Shown: piece after piece, positions 10,292 through 20,706 of the stretch
Layout: each line of letters starts with the position of its first letter
Numbering within the stretch: position 1 is the stretch's first letter
Translations under genes and position numbers: made by a program
The notes under the pieces: model-generated
What the model was told of the DNA's origin: nothing
The model's database searches: none
Seen by the model: only the letters and a program-made list of their open reading frames with translations
Source of the DNA: Choristocarpus tenellus KU-1152
Taxonomy: Eukaryota > Phaeophyceae
NCBI GenBank assembly: GCA_964200185.2
Contig: CAXNAD020000271.1
Span: 1 to 23,011 of the forward strand
Direction of reading: 5' to 3'
DNA length: 23,011 nt

Positions 10292-10798
10292 GTCACAAAC
10301 CATGAAACACTTTTCATGGTCAAATGTATCCCCAACAACAAATTTCTCTACTAGAGCACAACAGAAAAGCACAAGTAATCTCATCTCACCCTACAAGGAC
10401 AGAGACTGATAGCACAGACTTGAACCTTGATATAGGTCAGATGGCAATAGTTGTCAAAGTGACTTTATCTATCCGTGGCATTCAACTGAACCATAGATTC
10501 CGTGTAGGGCTCTCCAGTCAAGGACATGTACCTAGAAGTTACCCCATAGTGTCAAATATGATCAAAGGTGATCCACCCGAGGGAATCAGCATAATATAGT
10601 CTCAATAAGGGACAAACCAACCTCACCCAGTGGAACATGAAAATTCTACATAACTGCACACCACTACACTGTAAAAGTTACAGGTATCTAGCACATTTTC
10701 ACTATATCCTTGACTTATCATACTGTAATGCTCTAAGGTCAATACTAGGGGGAAATATCTCTAACGCTGACAAAAATCACTGCCCTATCCACTGAGCA
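10292..10798. other. Convergent intergenic region between the ENO4-like gene and DIS3L2
   Basis: 507 bp between the two stop codons. A 91-codon open frame (10324-10599, + strand) lies in a different frame from the ENO4-like stop and resembles nothing I know. It could belong to an alternative 3' exon but has no clear splice support. No canonical polyadenylation signal was seen. Confidence 0.5.
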
Positions 10799-13700
10799 TC
10801 AAACAGGCCGAACAAAACGGACCTGTATTTCAACTGGTACAGTCTTTTTGGAACTGCAATGGACCATAATCTTGGTAAGAACCTTCACTGATAATGTAGT
10901 CCACTTGTGAGTACTTTGCGAGCTTGCCTGTAGCTCAAGAGTTTCTTCCACGTGGTTGAATCTTGACATTGAATTTATACCCTCAATCATGTCAAGGTGC
11001 AGTCGAGAGGAGATACCCAGAGATGTGACAAGCACAGTGAAAGACATTTGACCTGTTAATACAACAAATGTGATGCGTGATGGATACGTGTTTTGGAATT
11101 GTCAGATCCTCCTTTGCACGGAATTAAAAACAAAAAAAAATGTGAAATGTCATCACTCATGTGCAATGCACATTGTGTCGTGATGAAAGAGAACATGACA
11201 CACCAACGAAGATGACAATATGCCAATATAACCTATAATCATCACCCCCACTCACCCACAGATGTAACCACTGCCTCCCTCTCTAGAGGACACCCTTGAA
11301 GGTAGACAGCCAAAAACACCTTAGAGCAAAGACAAAATTAACAGAAATTAATCAGTCACTTAGATCATTTTTGAGAAACCTTCTACTTTCACCATGCCTT
11401 GAATCAGCTGGTTAGCAAGTGCTACATCTCCACCTATTAGGTGATCCCAACAATGGAAAGTCATCCTCTCAAAAGCCACAGGGTACTCTATTATACATGG
11501 CAGGCGATACATACAAAATACAAGTACATTGTGCACCTAAATTGGTCGATGAACCAGCACCTTCAAGCTTTTGCGTGGAACACAGATGACAGATAATGAC
11601 ATGCAAGGTTTTTTATTTTTTATGTGAGTGCAGTATGTGAGTGCCACACTGCAGTCACATACTCTAGTCACATACTCACCTCATCGCTTCGCTCTTGGGC
11701 TTTCTTAGCATCTAGTCGCTTCATATTGCAATAATGAGCTGTTTGCGCTAACTGCTCAACACTATATGGGTGACTCATGGCGTCACCTCCCTCCAGTGTT
11801 GCAGAGAGTAGTCTATGTACTATAACATCTGCATAGCGCCTAATAGGGCTTGTGAAGTGTGTGTAGTACGGGATATTCAATGCATAGTGACACCACACTT
11901 CTTGACTCTCACATCCAGCTGCAAAATAGAATGCAGGCTGCATAGGGCCGGTGACCATTGAGGTCACCGCCTGGCAAGGGGTTGAGTACATGGGGACAGA
12001 GGGAGGTAAAAATGAATCTATGATTCACTAGCCAAACAGTGCCGGTGAATAAAAAATAAGGTTAGCGTTATCACCAATGAACTCCACTTTGGAGCATGTA
12101 GAATAGATTGAGTATTCTATTGGAGATGAGACAGACAACAGCATGACACCATGCCCACAGCTTGGCATGATAGTCAGGCACTATCACAAGAGTTAGTGTA
12201 GCTGACACACATAGTAACAAGTTAAAATTTCAAACATCAGAACAAAACCTTTATGGTACTTTGAAGTGGGTGGTCAACGGAGATAAGTTGCAGATTGATG
12301 TAAATGTCTTGCCTACTAACAAGACTTGGAGGTTCACTAGAGTCAGGCATAGAAGTGAATGACAACACTATATGGTATCTTCACAGTAATTTTCCTACAT
12401 AATACATTTCTTATCTCTTCCTCTTTTTATCCTATCTGTTTCATTCCACAAAGAATTAACACAAGTCACACATTATGATAAATCCTTCAAACTGTTGCAA
12501 CAGGGCAGTATTTTATAGCAGAAAACATCATACACACCCCAAAGCAACTGTAGGAAAGTCCACCATGTATGACAGTAAGACTATCAACAGCAGAGTGGCG
12601 CACAACTAAAAAGTGTACGGTATACTTTACATCAAACACTAAGGACAAAGGAATGCACACAGACCTCTAGTAGATCACAGTTATGGCTGCACAACTAAAA
12701 AGTGTATGGTATACTTTACATCAAACACTAAGGACAAAGGAATGCACACAGACCTCTAGTAGATCACAGCTATGGCTGTGCCAATACCAATACCAATACC
12801 ATGCACACCACAACATAGAATCTGGGTTACATATCACTGCAACAAGAGGATGAGGTCAGACCACCTGCAACAGACACTACAGCTAACTCACTCCAAGACC
12901 GGACAAAGCACTATCACACCCCTCTTACATCACATCTTACAGTGTCCTACTAATGATAATTAGTAATTAGAAATAGTTAAAATAGAAATATCACAAAGAT
13001 TTTGGAATATTTTCTGGAATTTCTCGAGATAGACAACAAAATGAACAAATTGAACAAATTGGAACTTGAAGGGGGCAAGCCTGGTCTCATGAACTTGGTT
13101 TGGCGTCTGAAATCCACATGGAATCAAAGATACAGACCAACTTAGACCTCATTTGGAAAAAATGCTCCAGTCCCTCAAACTAAAGTGGAGACATCCAAAA
13201 CATTGTAAAATACGGTACAGGTCTATTCATCCCATGAGATAGATGTACATAAAATATAACTAAAATAGGCATGAAATAGACATGAAATGAAAGCTGACAT
13301 CCTAATGCATCAATCAAGCTACAGGAGCACCTTTGATTCACAAAACAGCATGCAATAGGGTGTACAATCTCAACAAGGGGAGCATTTCTTCTTATTGTTT
13401 ATTGGGGGTATCCTTCTTGTTTTCATGTGTTAGGGTTAGGGTTTTGCCTGTTTATCCCAAGAAAGCAATCTCAGTTGAATGCTGATTTACTCGATACTCA
13501 TAGGACACGCTCTTGTTGGTTCAAATAAATGTGGTTGTAAAATGCAGAGCCTTGCAACTGATGGCAAAGGATTCAATATGTACATGGCAACAGTACCTAG
13601 ACCCCTCAATGACAGTTACACCCCAAACTTTGTCTTTACCCAGATCAACAAAACCTGACAGAAGATCATTATATTCCAACAAGTGTTGTGTATTGGTGAA

Positions 13701-16700
13701 GAGTTCCATGTCATTGAGGTTCGATGGAAGTAGCTTGCACCTCTTATCAGAGTCCACTTCAACAATCCCCCTCCCAGACCCACAGGTGCAAAAGATATCC
13801 CCTTATCTTTCAAAGTTTCCACAATTTGAAAAACCTTGTTATACCCCACTCCCACCCAAGTTTAGACCATCACATGGCTGTTGATAACAAACTGGTAGCA
13901 CAGGATCAGCTGTACACATGCCTGCCCCTCAGAAAGCAACCTTGACTGACCAACTTAAGTCTCTCTCCATTTGCTCTTTCACATCACCTCCCTAACCTCT
14001 TGAGTACTACACCTGGCAGCATTCAAGTCTCACTTCCTGGTCACTGCAGACATGTGGGCCCTTGCCTCATCTTCGACTGGCCTCCCCCTCCCCCTGCCCC
14101 GCTTGTTTTGCGATGTCCTCTTGTTTGCAGGCACCTCTAAGGCTATCCCTATTTGTTGGCATTTTTTTTCTCTTATTCCTCATCCAGAGCCCCCCTGATA
14201 GGGGCACCAATAACTAGAGATTGGTTTGGAGTGTTCAACATAACCCTTAACAGGTTTCTTCGCCTAGTCCTCCTCTTTCTCTCTCTATCTTTCTCTCTCT
14301 CTCTCTCTCTCTCTGTAGACATAGGTGTCAAGTAATACACCAACTTGTCAAGAGTACATACCAAATATAGAGTGAGCAAACTGTAATTAGACCTCACCTA
14401 TGAGACAAAAATTCGCAAAAAACACAAATAAAAAATAGCTAGAAAGTGGGATAAAAATCTTGATTATTACTTCCCTCCTTAATAGCAGAGGCACTAGTTA
14501 ATAGTAAGCCACATAGGAGTCATCACAACCCACATGGTGGACTCCACAGCCTGCGTACTATATTGTCTAGAATGAAAAGATGCACCAATCTTTGTTGAAT
14601 GAAACCTCTCAAAATGGGGCACTCTTTGGACTGGTCTAATACTATATAATATGGAAACCACTCCTGTGACCTAGCATTAATAGTAGCAATTTCAATTTCT
14701 TAGAAATCCAGCAAATACATACATCCTTTATTTGGTGTTTCTCTCTTCTCTCCAAGACAGTCAGTGCGATAAAAAGATGAGAATAAGTAAAATAAAAATA
14801 ATATCAAAATAATAGTCATGTCATACCATACCATACCATACCATACCATACCACAGACTATGCACAGCAACCCAACACCCCCCAAAGAAATTGACCATAG
14901 TGACAACACTGATGAAATAATAATAATGATAATAATAACAATAACAATAACAATAACACTGGTATGTCCAATGTGACACCAAGTAGAAGAGTATCTACTC
15001 ACATAATCCACTATCTACAAGATTGTGCCTCCCAAGTGATGTCTTGTATTTAAATTTAAATTTAAATGTATGAGAACAACAATGAAACACCCAACTCACC
15101 TCAGAAGAGCTAGGGTCGTTCAGCATAGCACTGACTTTAATCATTGACTGTTGGATAGCTCCAGATGACTCAGTATGCAAGATCACCCCACATTTCATCA
15201 GGCTTTCCTTCACCTCATCCATAACTGTCATATCAGATCAACCACAGGCAACAACATCACACACAACACACACAAAATTCAACTGCATTCCACAGTGTCC
15301 CCAAAATTCCACACATTTCATTTTGTTACTATCCAGTTACTTATTGCAGATTTGGTAAGAGTAAAAATATTTACTGCTTGCAGCACACACCACCTATCAC
15401 CACTTATTGCCACTTGTCAAATTGAAGCACCAGAGTCCCAAAAAATTCCCATACCTCATTACTTATTATTATTATAATGTAACAAGAAGATGAACAATAC
15501 AAATATGTACTTCATCAAAACACCTTCCTACTATAGCCACAATGCACAGCACCAGTCTTGTCACTCAACATATTATATTCTTGGTTGCATATATTATAAT
15601 CTATAGCATTATCATATTATTAAGAGCAGAGGTATTTGCGAGCTCATACTGGCACCTAACATACCCCAGATGACTATTGGCATTTGTCATCTCATCTTGG
15701 TTGGCATAACCTTGCCACTGCTCTCTGCATTCCTTTGATATTTCCTTCCTGATATGTTCATCCCAATGTACTCTACAAATAACCATGTTCTAAAATATGG
15801 GATTCAATATCAATGTCAATATTAATGTCAATATCAATGTCAATATCAATGTCAATATTAATGTCAATATCAATGTCAATATCAATGTCAATATTAATGT
15901 CAATATTAATGTCAATATCAATGTCAATATTAATGTCAATATCAATGTCAATATCAATGTCAATATTAATGTCAATATTAATGTCAATATCAATGTCAAT
16001 ATTAATGTCAATATTAATGTCAATATCAAAGTCAATATCAATGTCAATATTAATGTCAATATCAATGTCAATATTATTGTCAATATTAATGTCAATATCA
16101 AGTCAATATCAATGTCAATATTAATGTCCACACCTCGGCGTATCGGCTCCGGATGACCTCTCAGCAATGCCTGACCACCTCCATGTACAAGAAGCTGCCA
16201 AGACAAGACAAGACAAGTCAAGCCAAGCCAAGCAGAGAGCAATCAAAGAACAATAGAGAGTGATTGCATAACAACAGGCAAAATGTCGACATCTTGATGA
16301 CCAATATCGCTGAATCTCTCAAAAAAATTAAAGGCATCTCATTTCTTCACCTGTTGTGCAACAAGGTAATTGGCCAGGAGCATGTATTCCTCCACAAGTT
16401 CATTGCTGTCTCTTCTTGGGTATGAACCAAACTCCACCGGGTTCCCATTAACATCAAGTTGGAAGTGTAGCTTGACAGTGTTGAGAGATAATGCTCCACT
16501 CTCAAACCGTTTAGCCCTTCTCCTCTTGGCAACCTTATGCAAAAGGAGGACATCCTTGGCAACCTCGTCTACTCCAAAACCAACTGGCCTCCTGCCCAGA
16601 CATGACAAGACATGCTTCAGTCTCAAATACACTTGCAGCTGAGGTTCATCACAGGATAATTGTATGTGATAATTGTGTGTGGTATGTGTGAGAGGACATT

Positions 16701-19377
16701 TTTTCAACTGACTGGCAACAATACTGGAAGAATGCAGTCACAATTAAGCTATATATGTCCCAATAGACAAGACATTTTTTAACAAACAATTCCCCTCCCC
16801 CCAAAAAACAAATATACGCAAATTCTACTCAGTGCAAAGGTCACCAATACACACAGTTATTGTTGCTCAGTGAAGGTCAGTATAGGCACACAAAAGAACA
16901 GAAAAATATACTTGTGGAAACTGCCAGCTACATCCACCAGCATATCACTCTTTAAATGTCGAACACGACCCTTGCGAATAAGAGATGCTACAATTCAAAT
17001 TTTTCTCTAGGTGAAGGGGACACAACCACACAAACCCAAACCTTGAGGGATCCCACAGGTCTGCCGGTATAGAGTCTGGATGACCCAGTTGAATTTCTCC
17101 TGTGATCACTCGCTGCGCTGTTTGGTAATCCAATTTACAGCATGACCTGATCACTGTTCGCCCAAACCACACCGCCTCATCCAGCAGTGTGCCATCAGCA
17201 TGCATACGCCATACACACGAGAACGCTAGTCGGTCCACATTAGGGTTAAGGCTGCACAATTCCTCACAGAGCAACGGTGGAAACATGGGCACCACCTGGT
17301 CACAAGCAACCATAAGAAATATTTTTGGATCTGTGAGTTCTTCCACCTTGGAGTTCTGAAAGAATTTCAAACAAAAAAAATGTGACAAAGCAATAAAAGC
17401 AATAAAATAATGTGATGGTAGGTATTGAAGCGCGCTCTCTCTCTCTCCATCTCTCTGTCTCTCTCTCACCTGTTGTACTAGGTATACGGTTGTACCACGT
17501 CGCCTTGCCTCTCTGTCCAGATCAGAGTTCGGCGGGAAAAAGTAGCTTACATCAGCAATGTGCACTCCCACCTCCACTATTCCACCTTCAAGCTGTGTCA
17601 CATGCAAAGCATCATCAAGATCTTTGGCACTGGTGGGATCAATCGTGAAAACCCGTGTTGTTCGCAGGTCTCGCCTCTTCAATATCTCCTCCTCTGGGAT
17701 TTTCCATGGGGATCTCCTTGTGTTAACCCCAACATCATGCCGCCCCTCAAGCGACTGTGGCAAAAAAGCTCTCAGAGACCGCAGGACAGACTGTGGAAAA
17801 TCACCATGGTCAACACCAAATTGAGCAAGAAGTGCGTCTGTCTCCGGCCTTACCATGCCTGCCTCACCTATACACCGAACTGCTCCACCCCACGGAAGTT
17901 TGGATGAAGGCAACCACGTTGACTTCATCTGTGCAATGAAAATGCTATTGGCAAATGCTGCTGGGCACTTGAGGCAGTGTGGAGGCGTAGGTGGAAGGGT
18001 GATTTGATTAGCTTCAATTAGCTTTGACTAGCTTCAAAGGCCGTGCTATTGGTTGCCTATGTTATCCAATGTGTTCCAAACCCAGTTTCCTTTAGATGAG
18101 CTCAGAGACCTGCAACGAGCGCTCAAGGGCTCACCTCTAAGAATTGCATGGGGCACTCTCCTCTGGCAATCAACATGTAAGGCACCCGCTTGTCCGCTGG
18201 GTGGAACATAAGGTAGGAGTCGCAGTTGGAAAGACGCCCTTCGGGAGTTAATGGGCTTGAAGGAACCAGTGTGCCCATGTGCTCCTTCTGTTGCAGAGAG
18301 ACGGGATGGAGTAATGTTGCGTGACAGTGTAGGTCAATAGCAAAATGTCTTTAGTTGCAGTATCTAGAACCTTTGCCAAGAAGAAGAAACCATCGATAAA
18401 CCAATACATAATCTCTCACAATCCATGGGTTCGCCTTCCATCACCATACCACTAGTTTGCCGGAACCACACATCGAAGTTTGAGAGAACGCTCAAGAGTG
18501 GTGGGAATGCGGCCCAAAAGACAGTGCGGTATACATACTCACGCGGTGCTTATCTTCGAGGATATACACAACTTTCCCACGCGGCTGCAGCCTGCTCTGC
18601 AGAGCAAGTCGTCCCTGCTCGCATAATGTATCGGTTGGGCGTTTCTTGTCTTCTCTGCTCGCGTTGAGCTGCAGCTGTGGTCGCCAGAGGTCTCTTGCAG
18701 TGGCAAGCGAATCCGAAGAGCATCCAGTCGATTTAAGGGGTTCATGGAGACCACCTTCCCTTACGCATATGAGGTCATCTAAATCCAATTTTTCCATAGC
18801 ATCTTCTAGAGTAGTAGATGACTGTCCGACAGGCGGCTTGATGGACACCCACTCAGTCTCTGGAAGAAGCTGAAGCACAACCTAACAAGGATTGACGACA
18901 ACGGGCAATTTGGACATCAGATGATTGACCTTCCTGTTCAAGAGCCGGAAGGATTGAATCTTCATCATATCTACAACCTAGACGTGCAATTACCGTATCT
19001 CCCTCCTGTGATCTGTTCCGCGCCTTCTCGTTTTCGAGGAACACGTCGCACGGGAATAGTCCCCCCATCACAGTGACAAAGGCGGTCGATCGGCGTTTGG
19101 CGTTTATTCGAAGGGTGCCCTTGAAAAGAGTATGCGCTTCCAACCCACCTTCGACTTCCTGGGCAAAAATGTGCAATCAAAATGAGTTGAGTGTTGGTGG
19201 GCTGAATGGGATAAACCAGTGTCGGATGAGGTGAAGTTGAATGGGGGGAGGGGGTTGTCAGCCCACCTCCAGAGTGATGTAGTCTGGATACACGCGCCGT
19301 CTGTTCTCTATCTTGTATCCTGTTCCCCCACTTGAACCTCTCCCGCGTCTTCTTCTTCCCCCTCCCCTTTGCATCAT
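10799..19377 (-). CDS. DIS3L2: DIS3L2, DIS3-like 3'-5' exoribonuclease 2, twelve coding exons, complete
   Basis: Cytoplasmic RNase II/RNB exonuclease that degrades 3'-uridylated RNAs independently of the exosome. Exons, 5' to 3' on the minus strand: 19377-19267, 19158-18994, 18881-18543, 18287-18135, 17967-17470, 17295-17042, 16591-16351, 16194-16134, 15224-15100, 11970-11680, 11319-11256, 11052-10799. Phases match at all eleven junctions and the joined protein (851 aa; human about 885) follows human DIS3L2 almost without gaps. Residues 1-37 are Arg/Gly-rich. Cold-shock domains span about 38-270, with [15 protein letters not shown] and [11 protein letters not shown]. The RNB domain has [14 protein letters not shown] at 365-378, with D366, D372, D374 and D375 as metal ligands, then [22 protein letters not shown] and [10 protein letters not shown] distinguish DIS3L2 from DIS3 and DIS3L, as does the absence of a PIN domain. 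[18 protein letters not shown] lies near 685-702, and a C-terminal S1 domain spans about 747-851. Exon 6 could instead start at 17355 (20 residues more). Confidence 0.94.
12601..12778 (+). repeat. 89-bp tandem duplication
   Basis: Copies at 12601-12689 and 12690-12778, both beginning cacaactaaaaagtgta. I count two substitutions between them (gtacgg/gtatgg and agttatgg/agctatgg), so the duplication is recent. It is followed directly by a short CCAATA repeat at about 12780-12800. Confidence 0.95.
13521..13757 (-). other. Unrecognised 78-codon open frame inside DIS3L2 intron 9
   Basis: Reads as a protein-like sequence (for example [17 protein letters not shown] and [19 protein letters not shown]) without low complexity. 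The open frame continues upstream of its first Met. I do not recognise a family. It overlaps open frames on the other strand and in another frame. It could be a retropseudogene or transposon remnant, or chance. Confidence 0.15.
14271..14314 (+). repeat. CT microsatellite
   Basis: Imperfect then perfect (CT)n tract in DIS3L2 intron 9. It explains the Ser/Leu-rich and Arg/Glu-rich open frames on the two strands here. Confidence 0.9.
14823..14852 (+). repeat. (ATACC)6 pentanucleotide microsatellite
   Basis: Six perfect copies of atacc in DIS3L2 intron 9. Confidence 0.95.
14915..14958 (+). repeat. AAT repeat grading into AACAAT repeat
   Basis: Trinucleotide AAT/GAT units followed by aacaat units, in DIS3L2 intron 9, about 140 bases downstream (in transcript sense) of the exon 9 donor. 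Confidence 0.9.
15806..16128 (+). repeat. 12-bp satellite array, 27 units, directly after the DIS3L2 exon 8 donor
   Basis: Units are aatatcaatgtc (C type) or aatattaatgtc (T type), mixed in an irregular order with only three damaged units (aatatcaaagtc, aatattattgtc, and one missing a base). On the minus strand the array begins five bases into intron 8, which starts at 16133. The unit has no stop in any phase, so long artefactual frames ([16 protein letters not shown] repeats) appear on both strands; these are not genes. Confidence 0.97.
16134..16194 (-). other. DIS3L2: DIS3L2 exon 8, 61-nt exon flanked by tandem repeats
   Basis: Encodes [20 protein letters not shown] plus one base. Phase 0 in and phase 1 out match exons 7 and 9. 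The alignment to human DIS3L2 (QALLRRHPPP region) has the same length on both sides. The acceptor cttggcag lies next to a CTTGT/CTTGG pentanucleotide tract, and the donor GAG|GTGTGG next to the 12-bp satellite. Confidence 0.85.
16198..16232 (-). repeat. CTTGT/CTTGG pentanucleotide tract at the DIS3L2 exon 8 acceptor
   Basis: On the plus strand it reads ccaagacaagacaagacaag and continues with tcaag and ccaag units. On the minus strand it supplies the region just upstream of the AG at 16196-16195, where a pyrimidine tract is expected, so the repeat probably contributes to the 3' splice site. Confidence 0.85.
17434..17467 (-). repeat. GA-rich microsatellite at the DIS3L2 exon 5 donor
   Basis: On the minus strand exon 5 ends CAG and the intron begins gtgagagagagacagaga, so the 5' splice site is contained in the GA tract, which runs to about 17434. 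Confidence 0.9.
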
Positions 19378-20089
19378 GAAAACTTGAGAACCCCAACTTG
19401 ACCTATAGATATGTAAGGTAAAGTTATATTGTGCGATTACGATCTTAGCTGCTTGGGAAAATTTTCCTGTGGCATCCAGTAGTACTACAGAGCGACATGA
19501 ACTACTAAAAACACAAAACTAGAAAAAGGATTTGACATTTTCTCGTAATAATAGCCTGAGTTGCGACCAACACCATGGCGACGAAGAATCAAAAGTTGAT
19601 TGATGGAAAAGTTTATTGATCACATCCTCAAAACGAAAGAAAATAACCGACCAGTTGTCAAATAGAGAGGAAAGGAACCTATATTATACACCATACATTC
19701 GAACTGAACGGTCACAAAGGAAATGACTAAGAGAGAAAAAGGGAAAGGTTGTGAGGTTGTCTCAGTTTTGTGAGGGTGACAATTCGGAGTGGTAGATAAA
19801 CATGGAGTAGTAGTTAGGTAACTACTGTTGGGAGGAGAAGAAGAAAAAGATAAGAGGGTAGATGGAAGTTAAAGAGTGGATGGTTGGGAGGGAGACAGTT
19901 TAATCGAGAAGTGAATAGGGAGCGAGTGGCAGGAAGATAAGGGAAGTAAGGAGGGGTGGGGCAGAATGAAAGGTAAAGGGCAAAGACGGTGTAAGGAGGA
20001 CAAGAAGGGACGGGGTGAAGTCAACCTATGAGCAGTCTTCGCCACCCGTCCACCCGATTGATTGATCACGATTGAGTAGGTTGTTTGTG

Positions 20090-20099
20090 GGGGGGGGGG
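20090..20099 (+). repeat. Poly-G run (10 G)
   Basis: Uninterrupted G run in a GT/GA-rich stretch upstream of DIS3L2. Confidence 0.9.
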
Positions 20100-20231
20100 A
20101 GGTTAAGGTCAGGCTGGTAGATGACTTCTAACCCAAACCCAAAGGAATGGTATTGGCGTGGATGGTTGGGGGGTATTCTTGGATTAATGTGGAGTGTTGT
20201 GGGATGGTGTAAGGTAGTACAAAGTGGTGTG

Positions 20232-20279
20232 GTGTTGTGGAGAGTGTTGTGGAGAGTGTTGTGGAGAGTGTTGTGGAGG
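20232..20279 (+). repeat. 12-bp tandem repeat, about 3.9 copies
   Basis: Unit gtgttgtggaga. The repeated Val-Leu-Trp-Arg in the overlapping open frame (20121-20345) comes from this array, so that frame is not treated as a gene. Confidence 0.93.
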
Positions 20280-20421
20280 AAGGCGGAGTGTTGTAGAGTG
20301 CAGTTCAGGAAGGGGAGATGGATTCAATTAAATTGGACGTATTAGTTGGTGACCGGAAACCAGTGGCGATTATTGGTCGTATTGATGGAAAGTGGTCATG
20401 TTACAGAACATTCCATCATAG

Positions 20422-20706
20422 CTTACCTCCACGGAATATGCAGCTCCACTCCACAAGCCTATAGATGGCACTAATGCGTGTGCAGGACGCCTCAGATATA
20501 CCAACGGCCTGATGACCAACGAGGATGGTGGTTATCAGATTGGAGATGAAGGTGTGGTTCCTTTCGATATGAGTTTACCACAACAAGAGATGAAAGAGGC
20601 TTTGGGGTGCTCCCTGTCCATGATTTCTGTTCTCATCAGTTTTGCAGACACCATAATACATCTGAAAACCTTTACTTTATTTCAAGGTACAGATTTTACA
20701 CTGTAG
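20422..20706 (+). other. Unrecognised open frame, possible exon
   Basis: An open stretch follows an AG-ended site (ccatcatag) and reads TEYAAPLHKPIDGTNACAGR onwards, with a varied composition that looks protein-like until about residue 60. No family is recognised, and the frame ends in TGTAG-region sequence without a good donor at a clear exon end. The opposite strand carries a strong donor sequence (GAG|GTAAGC, intron starting at 20426), so an exon on the minus strand is an equally open possibility. Confidence 0.2.

Larger units (their letters stand above)
11971..15099 (-). other. DIS3L2 intron 9, about 3.1 kb, repeat-rich
   Basis: The largest intron of the gene, between donor GAG|GTGAGT (exon end 15100) and acceptor ccttgccag before 11970. 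It carries the 89-bp tandem duplication, a CT microsatellite, ATACC and AAT/AAC repeats, a short TTAGGG pair at 13430-13441, and an unrecognised open frame at 13521-13757. No further DIS3L2 exon is needed, since the protein joins without a gap. Confidence 0.8.
19378..20421. other. DIS3L2 upstream region without a recognisable gene
   Basis: The proximal part must include the DIS3L2 5' UTR and promoter. A Kozak-like ATG on the plus strand at 19575 (ccaacaccATGGCG) opens only 14 codons before TGA, with no convincing donor. From about 19660 to 20300 the strand is strongly purine/GT-biased, giving low-complexity frames. No gene is supported. Confidence 0.5.

Noticed and set aside
13430-13443. Telomere-like TTAGGG pair (and CCCTAA-like sequence near 9291 in the ENO4-like intron 2)
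   Set aside because: Only about two units each, expected by chance in a window of this size. Not a telomere or convincing interstitial array.
15790-16242. Long open frames on both strands ([12 protein letters not shown] and LILT repeats)
   Set aside because: They come from the 12-bp satellite unit, which lacks stops in all phases. The array lies in DIS3L2 intron 8.
16919-16980. Minus-strand open stretch ([15 protein letters not shown]) followed by a gtatat donor-like site between DIS3L2 exons 6 and 7
   Set aside because: Exon 6 ends in phase 2 and exon 7 begins with the completing base. The joined protein matches DIS3L2 without this segment, so it is left in intron 6/7 sequence.
18891-18993. 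Continuous open frame after DIS3L2 exon 2 ([12 protein letters not shown]...)
   Set aside because: Ending exon 2 at GDT|gtaatt and restarting at [11 protein letters not shown] gives exactly the human-length segment. Reading on shifts frame and meets a stop.
19575-19619. Kozak-like ATG (MATKNQKLIDGK) on the plus strand, as a gene divergent from DIS3L2
   Set aside because: Only 14 codons before TGA, with the nearest donor-like site weak (gtttat). Not enough to call a first exon.
20121-20345. Trp/Val-rich open frame
   Set aside because: Produced by the 12-bp gtgttgtggaga repeat and GT-rich sequence.
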